The position numbers and the translations under genes were made by a program. A stretch of DNA of 64,000 bases from Macrotis lagotis (lineage: Eukaryota > Chordata > Mammalia > Peramelemorphia > Peramelidae), in assembly GCF_037893015.1 (NCBI RefSeq), contig NC_133658.1, forward strand, positions 170,370,659 to 170,434,658. The letters run 5' to 3'. Under the pieces are notes generated by a model. It was not told where the DNA came from, searched no databases, and was given only the letters and a program-made list of their open reading frames with translations. The stretch's first letter is position 1. Each line of letters begins with the position of its first letter. Shown in pieces: positions 33,340 to 44,569 of this stretch.

Positions 33340-33585
33340 TTGCTTGTATTTATACAACTATTTAAGATTTGAAAAGTATTTTTACAAATATTATTCCATT
33401 TGCTCCTAATGACTATGCTGGGAGGGTGGTACTGTCTTTATTCCCACTTTGTTGATGAGGAAACTAAGGTAAGCAGAGTAAAGTGACTAGCCCATGGTCA
33501 CACAGCTAGTAAGTATCTGAAGCAGGATTTTAACTCAGATCTTCCTGACTCTAGGTCTGTGCCCTATGGCACCACCAGCAGCCTC
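33340..33585 (-). repeat. MIR SINE, antisense
   Basis: 'acaaatattattccatttgctcc', 'gttgatgaggaaactaagg', 'cccatggtcacacagctagtaagtatctgaagc' to 'gccctatggcaccacc'. Confidence 0.88.
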
Positions 33586-33740
33586 TAAAACAAAGAGTAG
33601 AGATACTCCCTGGAGGCAGACATTTAATTATCTGAGCCCCAGAAGACTATTGAGATATTTTGTATAAAGGACCAAAGCTTCTACCTCAAATCAAAATCTT
33701 ATTAAAAGATTTTGCAAAATCTTATTAAAAATGCTCACAG

Positions 33741-33895
33741 GGGGCAGCTAGGTGGCGCAGTGGATAGAGCACTAGCCCTGGAGTCAGGAGGACCTGAATT
33801 CAAATCCAGCCTCAGACATTTAATAATTACCTAGCTGTGTAGCCTTGGGCAAGCCACTTAATCCCATTTGCTTTGCAAAAAATCTAAAAAAAAAA
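33741..33895 (+). repeat. SINE-A with target-site duplication, young copy
   Basis: 'ggggcagctaggtggcgcagtggatagagc' to 'tttgctttgcaaaaaatct' plus 10 A. AATGCTCACAG lies at both ends (33730-33740, 33895-33905). Near-consensus head. Confidence 0.97.
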
Positions 33896-34023
33896 ATGCT
33901 CACAGATTACACATTCTCAGAAGCTTCATTATTCGTGTACACTTTAAACCCTGGCCACTCTTTTAGACCAGCTTTGATACATTAGTTATGAAACTGCATA
34001 AATTAATCACTTAACCTCTCTGA

Positions 34024-34262
34024 TAGTCTCTCATCCTTAAAATGAGGATAACTATTTGTCAGAGCATAAAATGAGTTCTGGTATCTGGGGTGCACAACAC
34101 TAATGGTATTTGCAAATGAACTTATTTTCCTTTTTTAAGACAAATTCAATTGGGGAGGGATGTGAAGAGACCTTGAATTGTGGGGTACATGGCCTTACCA
34201 GAGGAAAGAGATAGGGACACCACAAGGCTACTGAGGTAAAAAGCAGGATAGGACCAGAGTTC
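34024..34262. repeat. Unassigned repeat, copy 1
   Basis: Shares ordered blocks with 37641-37850: 'aaaatgag', 'ttgtcagagc', 'ttctggta.ct.gg', 'gagaccttga', 'tagggacac.a.aaggct' and a closing 'ggacca'. I cannot name the family. Confidence 0.6.
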
Positions 34263-34439
34263 ACATAGCATGTGACTTCCTAGAGAAAGGAGATCATGTT
34301 GTAGCATCCTATTTTTACTATTACTACTAACTAGATGCTAAATTTATTTTTTATCTGGCTGAGATCAAGTGTTGATAACAAATCCCTGTAAATTTCAGCC
34401 CCTGGGACAAATTTCTGGTCCCCTTAGCCAAGTCACATC

Positions 34440-34600
34440 TCTAAAAACTACCTACTCAACTCTTTGAGAGCATAAACCATTATTCATCTTGTCTTTGCAT
34501 GCCCTCAATAGGTTGTTATTGGGTATAAATAAAGCCATGCATGTAAACCACTTTGCAAATATTGAAGTACTATATAATGTCAACTCTTATTGTTAAGAAA
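34440..34600 (+). repeat. LINE L2 3' end, sense
   Basis: 'caactctttgagagcataaaccattattcatcttg', ending in MIR/L2-like tail text. About 45 bp are almost identical to 35886-35935. Confidence 0.6.
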
Positions 34601-34604
34601 CTAG

Positions 34605-34830
34605 GTAGCCTAGTTGATAGAACCCAGGCTTAAAGTCAGAAAATCTGGGTTCAAATCCTGCCTCAAACATTTATTAATACTGTAACCCTGGGCAAGTCCC
34701 TTCACCTCTGTCTGCCTTAATTTTCTCATCTGTAAAATGTAAATAATATCTTCTAGAGCTATGGTAAAAGATCAAATGAGAGCATCTATAAAGAACTATA
34801 CAAGTATTATTATTTTAAAATTATAATAAC
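34605..34830 (+). repeat. MIR SINE, sense
   Basis: 'gaacccaggcttaaagtcagaaaatctgggttcaaatcctgcc', 'cctgggcaagtcccttcacctctg', 'ctcatctgtaaaatg' and the ATTATTATT-type end. Confidence 0.88.
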
Positions 34831-34839
34831 TCATTTTCC

Positions 34840-35450
34840 CAGTCCCTTATCTAGTGCAAGGCAACATAATTCAGGAGGTTAGAATCTCTCATTGTTAAAG
34901 GAACCACTGTGTTTTAAACGTTCTATCACAATTTTGTTTACATTCATAAGCTTACATTCATTCTCTAAACACAAAAATAATTCTTTTTACATGCTTCTTA
35001 AAGAGTTGCAGTTTTTTCTTTTTCAAACATCAATAAATGTGGACATATTCTCTGTGTATAAATGAAAGTATTTCATTCATTTCTCCTACAAAGTCCCATC
35101 TCCAACCTTCAAGAAAACCCAATAAGCAAAAAAGGAAAAACACAATTATTCCTGAACAAAGTAGGCTGTGAGGTGAAGGGGGATCACTGATGGGGGAATC
35201 TTTTTCTTATCAGATAGGTTAGAAGAGCTTAAAACAAAATAAATGGTGTTTACATTGTCTGGTTCAGGTGAAGCTCCTGACTTTACAGCCCTTTGCCACA
35301 GGCAAAATGCAAAATGCAATTTATGAGGCAGATGAAGAGAAAGTTATTGACTCTAGAGACCAAGACCTCAAGGGAGAGAAAGAAAAAATAAATAAACTAA
35401 ATAGTTGGGTTTTTACCACATCATTAATATTACAAAAGCATTGCATGAGA
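34840..35450. other. No gene seen
   Basis: AT-rich unassigned sequence. The 61-residue frame at 35268-35453 has no domain. Confidence 0.35.
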
Positions 35451-35469
35451 TGAGTTGAAATCAGTTAAG

Positions 35470-35665
35470 ATCTAGAGTCTAAAAAGACTGGAGAGGTGGA
35501 GAGAGCACAGAGGATATGGAAAGTCCAGCAATGCAAGTGACTAGCTGTTTTATCTACAAAAATAATGTCATTTCTCTGGGCCACAAAAGGAGGCGGGTTT
35601 GGAAGATTAGATGATCTCTAAGCATCTTTCTAGCTCTGAGATGATATAATTCCTCTCCTGTTATT
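35470..35665 (+). repeat. MIR-like SINE 3' part, sense
   Basis: 'tttggaagattagatgatctctaagcatctttctagctctgagatg' is the diagnostic 3' end of the MIR-like family seen at 6425. Confidence 0.6.
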
Positions 35666-35699
35666 TCCAAGGTACCTTTTATGTTGAAAATTCAGATTA

Positions 35700-35835
35700 A
35701 ATCTAGAAATATTTATTGAAGACCTAATTCTATATTAGGCACTTTGAGGACTCAAAGATAAAAAAGGAAGGGGGAAAGCCTGCCTCCAAAATGTTTGTAA
35801 TCTGTTTGCGATATGAGACAAGATGAAATTGTTTT
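35700..35835 (-). repeat. LINE L2 3' end, antisense
   Basis: 'atatttattgaagacctaattctatattaggcactttgagga' and 'gcctgcctccaaaatg'. Confidence 0.65.
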
Positions 35836-35879
35836 TAAATTTTTTCATTATTGTCCAAGATCAAAATAGAAATGTTATT

Positions 35880-36000
35880 GGTAAAATGCAAACTCTTTGA
35901 GAGCATAAATCTTTATTCATCTTGTCTTTGCATGCCCATTCTCAGTCCACTTCCTTGCACATCACTGGCATTATGTAAATGCTTGTTGAATTAGATATCA
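35880..36000 (+). repeat. LINE L2 3' end, sense
   Basis: 'gcaaactctttgagagcataaatctttattcatc' to 'tgtaaatgcttgttgaatta'. Confidence 0.75.
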
Positions 36001-36049
36001 GATGGTTGTTACTACAACAGTGAAAACTCATGAAATAGAATATGGGCAG

Positions 36050-36215
36050 CATATCCATGAATCCTCAGATTGATGATTTCATCAACAAAGTAGGAAATAA
36101 GGGTCCCTGGAGTTAAATCATTTGCCTGTGGTCCCAGAGTCAATCAACACCAGAGTCAGGATTTGAATGTAAGCCTTCCTTATTCCATGCTGCCTATGAT
36201 TAGATGGTACATGTT
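36050..36215 (-). repeat. MIR-like SINE, antisense
   Basis: 'aaatcatttgcctgtggtcccagagtcaatcaacaccagagtcaggatttgaatg'. Confidence 0.6.
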
Positions 36216-36254
36216 ATTCCATGGTTCAGAACCCTAGGCAGGGATTAATCATAC

Positions 36255-36625
36255 TTAGTTGGAGAGGTCAGAGCAGCTTTACAGAGGAGGTGGAATTTTT
36301 GTCTGAGTTGGGAAGTATGGTTAAGAGATTGCCTAGGCAGCAAGCTGGGAGTGGGGAACATGGGTATTCTATATGAGTGAAACAATATAAGCAGAAGTGT
36401 GTAGACAGAAAAGAGTTATTTGGGACACAGTGACAATTATTTTGGCTAGAGCAAACAATGTTTGGAAGGACCTTGCTAAACTGAGGTTTTTATTCTATCA
36501 GTAAAAGTGAGCCATTGAAGCAGGGTAGTGACTTTGTAGAAATTTTTAGAAGATTCTTCCTGCAAACATAGGATTAGAAAGGAGTGACAGTGGAGAAAAG
36601 ACTAGTTAGGAGAGAAAGTTAATCA
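36255..36625 (-). repeat. LINE L2, antisense
   Basis: 'agcagctttacagaggaggtggaatttttgtctgagttggg', 'gagccattgaagcagggtagtgactttg', 'tagaagattcttcctgc'. Confidence 0.7.
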
Positions 36626-36634
36626 CTGTGTTAA

Positions 36635-36855
36635 TCACTTGACAAATATCTAATTTGATCCTCACAACAACCCTGGGATATGGGTGCCATTATTTTTGCC
36701 ATTATTTTCATCATTTTACAGCTGAGAGAACTGAGGCAGAACAGAGTTTAAGTGACTCATTCAAGGTCACACACTACCAAATATCTGGGTCTGGATTTGA
36801 ATTCAGGTCTTTCTGACTTCAGCCCTCTGTCCATGGAATCACCTAGCTGCCTCTA
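36635..36855 (-). repeat. MIR SINE, antisense
   Basis: 'gatcctcacaacaaccctgggatatgggtgcc', 'cattttacagctgagagaactgaggc' to 'atggaatcacctagctgcctc'. Confidence 0.9.
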
Positions 36856-36859
36856 AGAA

Positions 36860-37035
36860 GAAATGTGGTAGAATAGGGCAGAGGCTGAAATCAGGAAAGC
36901 AGGATTCAGTTCTAGCTCATAAACTTACCATTTGGGTGACCATGTGCAAGTCAATTAACCTGCTTGAGACTTAGTTTCCCAATCTGTAAAGTGGGGATGA
37001 TAATACTTAGCAATCGACTGACATGGTAGTCAATT
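36860..37035 (+). repeat. MIR SINE, sense
   Basis: 'tttgggtgaccatgtgcaagtcaattaacctgcttgagac', 'cccaatctgtaaagtggggatgataatac'. Back-to-back with the antisense copy to its left. Confidence 0.85.
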
Positions 37036-37129
37036 GAGATGAGAGCTCACTGTGGGCATTGGGCTTGGAGCCTGAGTTAACTGGAAGAATAGGAATACTA
37101 TTCAAAGATTAAGCAAAGATAGGAAACCA

Positions 37130-37435
37130 CTTTAAAGGAGGAATTTTCCATTTTTAAAATTTGTTTTATGTATTATAGGTTTTTTTCCTCTCTTGTTTTT
37201 CCCCTTTTTGTTCTGCTTCTTCTTTTGCAACATAACTAATAGAAATACATTTAACATAGTTATACATGTAAAACCCATATCAGATTACTCACTGTTGGAA
37301 GGAAGGGGGAAGGAGAGAGAAAGAAAAACGTGGCACTCAAAATTTTCCCAAAAAATGAATGTTGAAAACTATCCTTGCATATAGTTGGAAAAATAAATTT
37401 ATCCAAAAAAGAAAAGAAAATAGGAAAATAAATAC
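37130..37435 (+). repeat. LINE L1 3' UTR, sense
   Basis: 'tttgcaacataactaatagaaatacatttaacatagttatacatg', 'cagattactcactgttgg', 'ggcactcaaaattttcccaaaaaatgaatgttgaaaactatcc' and an A-rich tail. Same family as 6010-6410 but less decayed. Confidence 0.88.
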
Positions 37436-37444
37436 TTGGCATAC

Positions 37445-37467
37445 GTGTGTGTGTGTGTGTGTGTGTC

Positions 37468-37507
<40 letters not shown>
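37445..37507. repeat. (TG)n microsatellite
   Basis: About 30 TG units with single TC and TT interruptions. The His-Thr-rich minus-strand frame at 37260-37550 comes from it. Confidence 0.97.
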
Positions 37508-37508
<1 letters not shown>

Positions 37509-37640
37509 TGCTTGTGATTTATTCAAATTGGAAAGGCTTGTATCAGGCAACTGAACATGAAGAATCAGTTAACCATCACTGGGTTAGGAGCTAGAAAGGA
37601 GATTTTGGAAATCATTTAGTTCAATCCCCTAATTTCATAG

Positions 37641-37850
37641 ATATTTCTTTATCTACAAAATGAGAAAAAACAATCCTTGTCAGAGCCGTACTAGAAATTC
37701 TGGTACCTAGGTACATAGCACCACAAATCAATAAATCAAGGTTAGTGAGGAAAGAGACCTTGACTATGGGGATCCCAGGTTTTGATGGTAGAGAAAGTTA
37801 GGGACACAATAAGGCTATTGGAGAATGGGATAATATTGGACCAAATCCAT
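37641..37850. repeat. Unassigned repeat, copy 2
   Basis: Parallel to 34024-34262; here 'ttctggtacctaggtacatagc', 'gagaccttgactatgg', 'agggacacaataaggctattgg', 'ggaccaaatcc' are in the same order and spacing. Confidence 0.6.
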
Positions 37851-37945
37851 TCCCTAATTTTTACAGATGAAGATATTGAAGCTCAGACTTGCTGGAGGTG
37901 ACAAGCCAAGATTTGAACCCAGGTCTTTCCACTATATTCGACTGA
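37850..37945 (-). repeat. MIR-like SINE fragment, antisense
   Basis: 'cctaatttttacagatgaagatattgaagctcagac' and 'gatttgaacccaggtctttccact'. Confidence 0.6.
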
Positions 37946-37949
37946 AAAT

Positions 37950-38640
37950 GACAGCCAGGCATGAAGATTGAGGATTTATCGGCCTAGGTACATCAGCTAT
38001 CAGAACATATTAAGCACATCTAAAAACACAAATGTTTTTCATTCATTCCTCAATCTACTAGCTAATTTAACCAAATACTTAAAAATCTTGATTTACCATA
38101 GCTGGAACTATCCCATCAAACTGCCTGCCATCTCGAAGTCAGAAAAGAAAGGTAGATTAAGACTGAAATGGACCCCAGCTGCAAAGAATACTTAAATAAA
38201 GTCAAAATGCATCTGTCACTGGCACAAAAGAACTGACTCTATTACATTGCACCTGAGCCCAGCTTCTCACTTAGATTACAAGGCAAGTGCCTTCATCTCC
38301 ATTTAGTCACAGGATATTAATGAACAGAGAAACACGTAGACAACATTGCCAAACAAAGGGCATCTGAGATCTCGTAAATGCAATCAATTCAGCCTCAGGT
38401 GAACAAACTAAAAATATCATCATCCCCTGATTCCCATTCCTATCACCCTTACCTTAAGGTGAATATCTTAATCATCCCTCAAATTCTTTTTTATCCTAAG
38501 CATCATAGGCACCTTCTCAGAGACTTGCAACAATGACTAAGCCCTTTCCTTTCATGATGTCTTCCTCAATTCCTTAAATTCCTTTTGGCTTGAAATGTTA
38601 GGACATAACTTTCTGATCTTTCATCCCATGACTCCCCATA
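37950..38640. other. No gene seen
   Basis: Unassigned sequence; the 75-residue frame at 37968-38195 has no domain. Confidence 0.35.
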
Positions 38641-38644
38641 TCCT

Positions 38645-38935
38645 AAATCAAGGGTTTTTAATCTAGAGTCTATGAAGTTGTCTTTTAAAAAAATTTTGTA
38701 TTTTAATATTTAGTCTAATAAATATCAAAATACAAATAAAATATCAAAAATATTTTGATCTTTTAACAATTTGGTATTTTAATATTTAAATATTTGGTAT
38801 TTTAAAAATATTTCAATACAATTGATTTCCTTTGCAATCCCATGCATTTTATTTTATGCATTTAAATGCATAAGACTCTGAGGAGTCTATAGACTATACC
38901 AGATGACCCAGAGCTTCACTGCACATAAATACTAA
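38645..38935 (+). mobile_element. Short hAT-like non-autonomous DNA transposon, sense
   Basis: Opens 'aagggtttttaatctagagtctatgaag', has an expanded AT-rich centre (38695-38815), then 'caatacaattgatttcctttgcaatcccatgcattttattttatgcattt' and 'gactctgaggagtctatagac'. Same family as 27319-27491. Confidence 0.6.
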
Positions 38936-38939
38936 ATAT

Positions 38940-39685
38940 ATATATATAATACTAGTCATAAAGCATCCAAACAGCAAAAATTGGTCTGGGTTTTTTTCCT
39001 TTTAATCTGTTCCAAATACTCTAGCTCTTCCTTGGAGCCCCACAATTCCAGTGTTCTGCTCCTGGCCCCATGGTAACCAATGCTAGCACCTATATTCTCC
39101 CTCCTTAGCAGAATGACCCACATCAACAATTGGCAAAAGACCAAGTAAAATCCATAGTCTTACTCCTCTGGCTACTGTTATTCTCTGCTTTTCTTTTAGT
39201 ATTACCTTTGATCCTATTTGCCAGTGCTGATTCCTAAGTATTTCTTCTCAGTTTTTTTAAGAATAGGAGGAAGAAAATGATAGAATACGAGAGATTTATG
39301 TTTTGGGGAAGGCCAGTCTGTCCCATTCATGTAGGCAGCAATATGTTGGTAAATATTAAGAAATTGGCTCTTGGGGAGGGAGAGGAAGTACACACAATAT
39401 GCTTTAAGCTTGATCTACATTATTAAAATTTTCTCCATCCCTTTCTTAAGACTCTACACTCAACAAAATAATAAGTCAAGACCTGATTTCTAGGTTGCTA
39501 ATTGCTGAGACAAATACTCATGCAAAAAAACTTTAATGATCAGCTCTCATGAGTTCATTCAAGCTGGCTCCAGTCTACCTTTACAAATATCTTATAGTAC
39601 TTTATTACAAACAACACCAAAGCATTTGGATTTTTGGAGTTCTGGTGGTCCGCAACTCAGTCAGAATTTCTCTATATCAACATGG
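38940..39685. other. No gene seen
   Basis: Unassigned; minor TA run at 38938-38950. The 62-residue minus frame at 38956-39144 has no domain. Confidence 0.35.
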
Positions 39686-39689
39686 ATTA

Positions 39690-39855
39690 ACACAGAAATG
39701 TATTATGTATGACTGTACATGTAAAATTGATATTATATTGCTTATCTTCTCAACACGTAGGAGAGGGGCAGGGAGGAGGTAGAGAATTTGGTACTCAAAT
39801 TTTTAAAAATTGGAATATTTAATAAATTTTACATGGAATGGGGAAATATTTAACA
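39690..39855 (+). repeat. LINE L1 3' UTR fragment, sense
   Basis: 'tatgactgtacatgtaaaattgatatt', 'aggagaggggcagggaggagg' and 'ttggtactcaaatttttaaaaattgg' in L1 3' order. Confidence 0.65.
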
Positions 39856-39859
39856 AATT

Positions 39860-40855
39860 TGTTTTTAATTTCCCTGAATCCCTCATGAGGTATTCAACAA
39901 CCAGAAGGAAAAATGTTGCCTTCAATTAAAATTCCAATATATTTCAACTGCCTTCTCACATATGGCAATAGTCTAGAATCCACAAATTACAAATTAGAAC
40001 AAAAGTTAAAAAAATCCAAAAATCTTAAAATAAAAAATAAAAAAAAATGGACTTAAGGTTTGACTGTTTCAATAGTAGCTTTAAAAATACTTTTAAACTG
40101 GTGGTCCACAGTGAACATTTGATAAAAACCTTTGAGAGTGCCCTGGGCAGGGTTATGGGTCAGAAGAGGAAAGAATGTGAGGAATAGGCACACTGGACCC
40201 TATATCCCCAAAGTAAGAACTGGATTCTTCCTGGATTTGAAAATTCTCTTAGGGAATAGAGTTAGATTATTTGTGAGGGCTTTTCCACTCTTTAAAAGGG
40301 AATTGAACAGAGAAATCCAGAGTTCCTTTCTAGAGCTTTTTTTTTTTTAAGGACTTTTTTTTGCTTATGTCCTAATAATTTGCTGGCACTGGCATGGGAA
40401 ATTTCAAAGGAATAAGCTATTTGAGAGAACTTTGAAAAACTTATAAATTTCATCAGAGTTGGAAAGAGCTACAAAAATTCAGGCAATTTCCTTTATGATT
40501 CTAGCCAAAACCCTGAGCTTCCAAAGAGCTGGTAAAAATGAAATATAAAAAAAAAAGATTTGAGGGTAAATAGGGAAGAAAAAAAGAAAAAAAACAAGGA
40601 CAAGAACTTTCTGAACACTTTGGGCTTTTTCTACAAATGTAAAAAACAGTAGAATTTAACAAATATCATTTGGCTAATAGAGAAGTGTTTTGACTTAATG
40701 ACCTTATTTGAGGCAAAAGTAAGATATTTGACTAGGAGTAATGGGCTAATAACTTCACTGATCTAATTTACTTTGACAGCCAGAGATACACACTGTTCAG
40801 ATTGGCTGTACTTCTTGGGGGGAGTTCAACTAAATGGCTTCATGGATTGATTTCA
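39860..40855. other. No gene seen
   Basis: AT-rich with several A-runs (40012-40040, 40545-40600). No repeat family or exon recognised. Confidence 0.4.
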
Positions 40856-40859
40856 TAAT

Positions 40860-41015
40860 AACATGGTTTGCAAAACAATTTATATACATTTCCTAATTTG
40901 GACCTCATAACCATCTGAGAGCTCAGCACTACCGATGTTATCCTCATTTTACAGGTGAGGAAACTGAGGCTGTCTGTGCCTTCCGAGTCTCTCCTGACTC
41001 CCATTCTTTCTTTCT
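40860..41015 (-). repeat. MIR SINE, antisense
   Basis: 'tatacatttcctaatttggacctcataaccatctgagag' and 'cctcattttacaggtgaggaaactgaggctg'. Confidence 0.75.
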
Positions 41016-41019
41016 ACAG

Positions 41020-43405
41020 TTTATTAAAACAGTATTCAGGAAAATGACATCATAATAATGGAAACTGGCAAATTGGTGACCTCAGAAGAAGTTCAGCCAA
41101 TCAGTTCCCTTCCCAGTGTATGCATTACGCCCAAATAAAACAATACAGATTCTTATTTGGCTCAGCCACAAGGAATCTGGAAGTATATTATTTTGGGAAC
41201 CACAACAAATACACTAGAATTCAGACTCAGATTACACAGCTTTTCCTCTTCTCTGGACTTTCATTATTCTTGCTACCTACCAACGGAAAGTCAATCTCTC
41301 TGTAACAAGTTTAGCTACCTTAAAACAAACCCAGAAGAAAGTGCCTGAAATATTATTTTTAAATGCCTCGTGAAATTTTTATAAAACTCCATGGAATAAT
41401 AACTCATATCGACATGTCCCAAAAGTCATTGTGCAGACATCAGTGTTGGTAGCTTAAAAGTGCAGCAAGGTTTTGAGGATATCATGTAAACAGGGTTTTA
41501 AGCTTTTGTCCTCAACACAACTCTCTCTCTCCTCCCCCTCTAAATTTTTAAAAATTTAACAAGTTGTCATGTGTATATTTGTAATTTGAAAATAAAGTTG
41601 AATAAGTCTAAAAAGAATAAAAGTTGGCTATATTTCTTGCTAATGTCTATGGAACCCATCCACATCCCCCCCCCAAAAAAAAAAGATTCTTCTGAAAAAA
41701 ATGTATTAGTCAATACAAATCTGAGTAAGGTCTCCATCTAGTGGCAATGTCTTCAAAGAGCAGGCACATGATCCCTAGGATTATTTGTTGGGAGTCATTT
41801 GTTTTTAACTAAACTCCTATCTAGAGATGCAAAGGTCATAGTTTTCTTTATAATTCTTCCCAAGTTTTAAACTATATTATCATTATGTAATTGTTCTTTT
41901 TTTCTGATGAGATTCAGAAAGGAGTACGCTGGTAATATTTAGCAACCAGTTCTCCAAAAATTCACAACACACTTTTAAGTTAAATCTGAATTATTAATGG
42001 GGTTTCTCCCCATTACTACTTTAAGTCTATACAATCACCAAAATAAACCCTGATTTGTGAAGCTACTGATTTTTGAGGTGCAAATACTCACAATGAAAAT
42101 TTAACAATCAGCTCCCAAGTTAACTATAAAATAATCCTTGCTCCTGGTAACCTGGGACCAGTCATAGATTCACTGGCAGATAAAGATTACTAGATTCATA
42201 GTTTAATAAAAGCTCAAGGATATAAGCTCGTCCTCTGTACACTTCACTGAAATCATACTTGGCACAAATTTGAAATAGACATGATAACAGAGAGGATAGG
42301 TACCTCATCCTGTTCACACATCCTCAGCTAGATCTCTAAAAAGTAAAAGATTCTTGCTTTGTTAATGTGGAGATTATAATTTCTGAGAATAACACTGTTA
42401 AGTTTTAAGGAATGTATGATAATTCCAGGCAATTGTGGGTAACATTCAAAAGAATGCAATAGATGAATTTTCTTGGATTTTGTTATAGTTATTGTTTTAT
42501 CATCAATATCTTCATTACAGTGGCCTTCCTGGCACTACTTAATTTGTGTCTCCCTTCATTATGCAGTCTCCTTTCTTTTTTTTTTTACTTATCCTTTTTC
42601 AGTGACTTCATCAGAACACTTCATGTTAGATTTCTTTAGAAACCTCCCCTCTTTTCTTTCTCATGAGATTCCTTTCTAGTTGTTTAGCTGGGTTTCTCTT
42701 TTTAAAATTTCCTAGCACCTAAGAGTGATATTCTCTTTCTCTCCAAAAAAAAAAGATATTTTACTGTCTGCTGCTACCATAGGCCTTTCCATTTCCAAGG
42801 CTTAACACCATATTGTGTACCATGTAAGTTCTTAAAAATGCTCATCCATCCATTCATTCATCCATAGGCTCACATAACTAATATTTTTCATGCTTCAAGA
42901 CTTCAATGGATTCTTCAATGTAGGCACTCCTTTCACTGGTCATATTATCCCTTCTTATCTATCCATTTCTCTCTTATCCTATGCAACTCTTTTCCATGTT
43001 CTTCTATTAATCTTCCATAGAGAATTCTTTCAAGTACTAGACCTTTCTTCTTGACTTTTAATATTTTTGATATTATTACATTTGTGGCTACCCATCAACT
43101 CACCTCAGTGATTTTAGATTATTACCTAAAGGTATCATTGTCAATCTTGAATACCATGCATCTTTCTGTTACCTTTGTATTCCTTAGAATTTTAACTGTT
43201 ATAAGACTGTGGTATTATTATACATCAGCAGGAGAATACTAAGTGTATTTTGAAATTTGTCCTATTAAAGAATAATGCTCATGAACCATTATACCCAGTG
43301 GATTCCTAATACTACTTTCTCCCAAGATTCCTATTACTTCCATATCTTCAATTGTTTTTTTCTGATTGATAGTTCATTTGATAAACTTCTAAAATATGCG
43401 ATCTT
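41020..43405. other. Long stretch without recognised gene
   Basis: Mostly AT- and pyrimidine-rich non-coding sequence. A few phrases (42770-42860) recall an L2 3' end. The frames at 41120, 42473 and 43051 are short, overlap no domain and have no splice context. Confidence 0.35.
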
Positions 43406-43409
43406 TTCA

Positions 43410-43855
43410 TGGAGGTAAGGGCAGATATTCAGCAGTAGACTGGTAAATAAGGGTTGTAGAGTATAATCACAGCTTTGATGTGAGTTTGCTATATGAAAGT
43501 ATATGAAATCAGTTGCCCTGTCCCTCAGTTTTCCAGTTTCTGGAAAAATGAGAATAATGAAAAGAATTTTGGTCAAAGCTATGCCAATAAATGCAAACTC
43601 TCACAGAATCTTAGAAAAGATAATATGCTATAGTAGAAATAGTACATAGGAGTACATATGTATAAGAATACAGCTATAAATGGTTATAGCTAAAATAGCT
43701 AAAAAATATCTAGCTAGAGTGATAACTATAAAATGACTACTTTTATTAATACAAATAATTGAAAAGATAGTTTTAACAAGTTCATGGACCTCATGTTAAC
43801 CACCCATGAATTAAATGATCATAGGACCAAAATCTAAAGTTGGAAGGGATACCAG
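43410..43855. other. Probable decayed MIR copies, no gene seen
   Basis: 'ccctcagttttccagtttctggaaaaatgag' near 43525 is MIR-like; the rest is unassigned. Confidence 0.3.
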
Positions 43856-43859
43856 AGGT

Positions 43860-44075
43860 CATCTAGTTAGGCAATGCAATGGATCTGGACTCAAGAAGTC
43901 CTGAGTTCAAATATGACCTCAAATACCTACTAGTTGTGTTACACTGGGCAAATCACAACAGTTTGCCTCAGTTTTATCATCTATAAAATGAACTGGAGAA
44001 GAAAATGGTAAAACCATTACAGAATCTTTGCCAAGAAAACTCCAGATAGGGTCACAAAAAGACAGAGATCAACAA
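43860..44075 (+). repeat. SINE-C, sense
   Basis: 'caatgcaatggatctggactcaagaagtcctgagttc', 'atctataaaatgaactggagaagaaaatgg' and the tail 'ccagatagggtcacaaaaagac'. Confidence 0.85.
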
Positions 44076-44079
44076 AGCA

Positions 44080-44410
44080 CTATTTTCCAAGTCCATTCCT
44101 ATCATTCTGATTGTTGAGAAATTTTTCCTTACATCATGCCCAAATCTGTATCCCTACAACTTTCACTCATTACTTCTAATTCTGTCTTCTAGAACCAAGC
44201 AGAACTAATTTTCCAAGATTTTCTGTGTGACAAAACTGACAAATATCCAGACTATTACCATAATCTCCTTAACTCTTCTCTAGTTCTTTCAGCCATGTGA
44301 TCCTAATCACCCAATTCTGAATGTTTTCTAGATTATTCATGTCTTTTGAAAAACATGGCCCTCAGAAATGAACAAAGTTCTAATAGCAGTTTCTATTACC
44401 ATTTTCCATT
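44080..44410 (-). repeat. CR1/L3-type LINE, antisense
   Basis: 'gttgagaaatttttccttacatcatgcccaaatctg' then 'cactcattacttctaattctgtcttctagaaccaagcagaac'. Confidence 0.8.
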
Positions 44411-44524
44411 TCTCCTATTAAAAATTTTTGATTTGAATCTAAAGTTTCACCTTTTAGTGAAAACCCACATTCTCAGAAATCAAATTTTTCTGCCATTCTA
44501 ATACCTTTTTGTTTCCAGACTAAA

Positions 44525-44565
44525 AAAAAGAAAAGGAAGAAGGAAAGAAGGAAGGAAGGGAAACT
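44525..44565. repeat. Purine (GAAG/GGAA)n tract
   Basis: Short impure GAAA/GGAAG array. Confidence 0.8.
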
Positions 44566-44569
44566 CTTA

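Noticed and set aside
37260-37550. Minus-strand 96-residue frame rich in His-Thr
   Set aside because: Translation of the (TG)n microsatellite and an L1 3' UTR.
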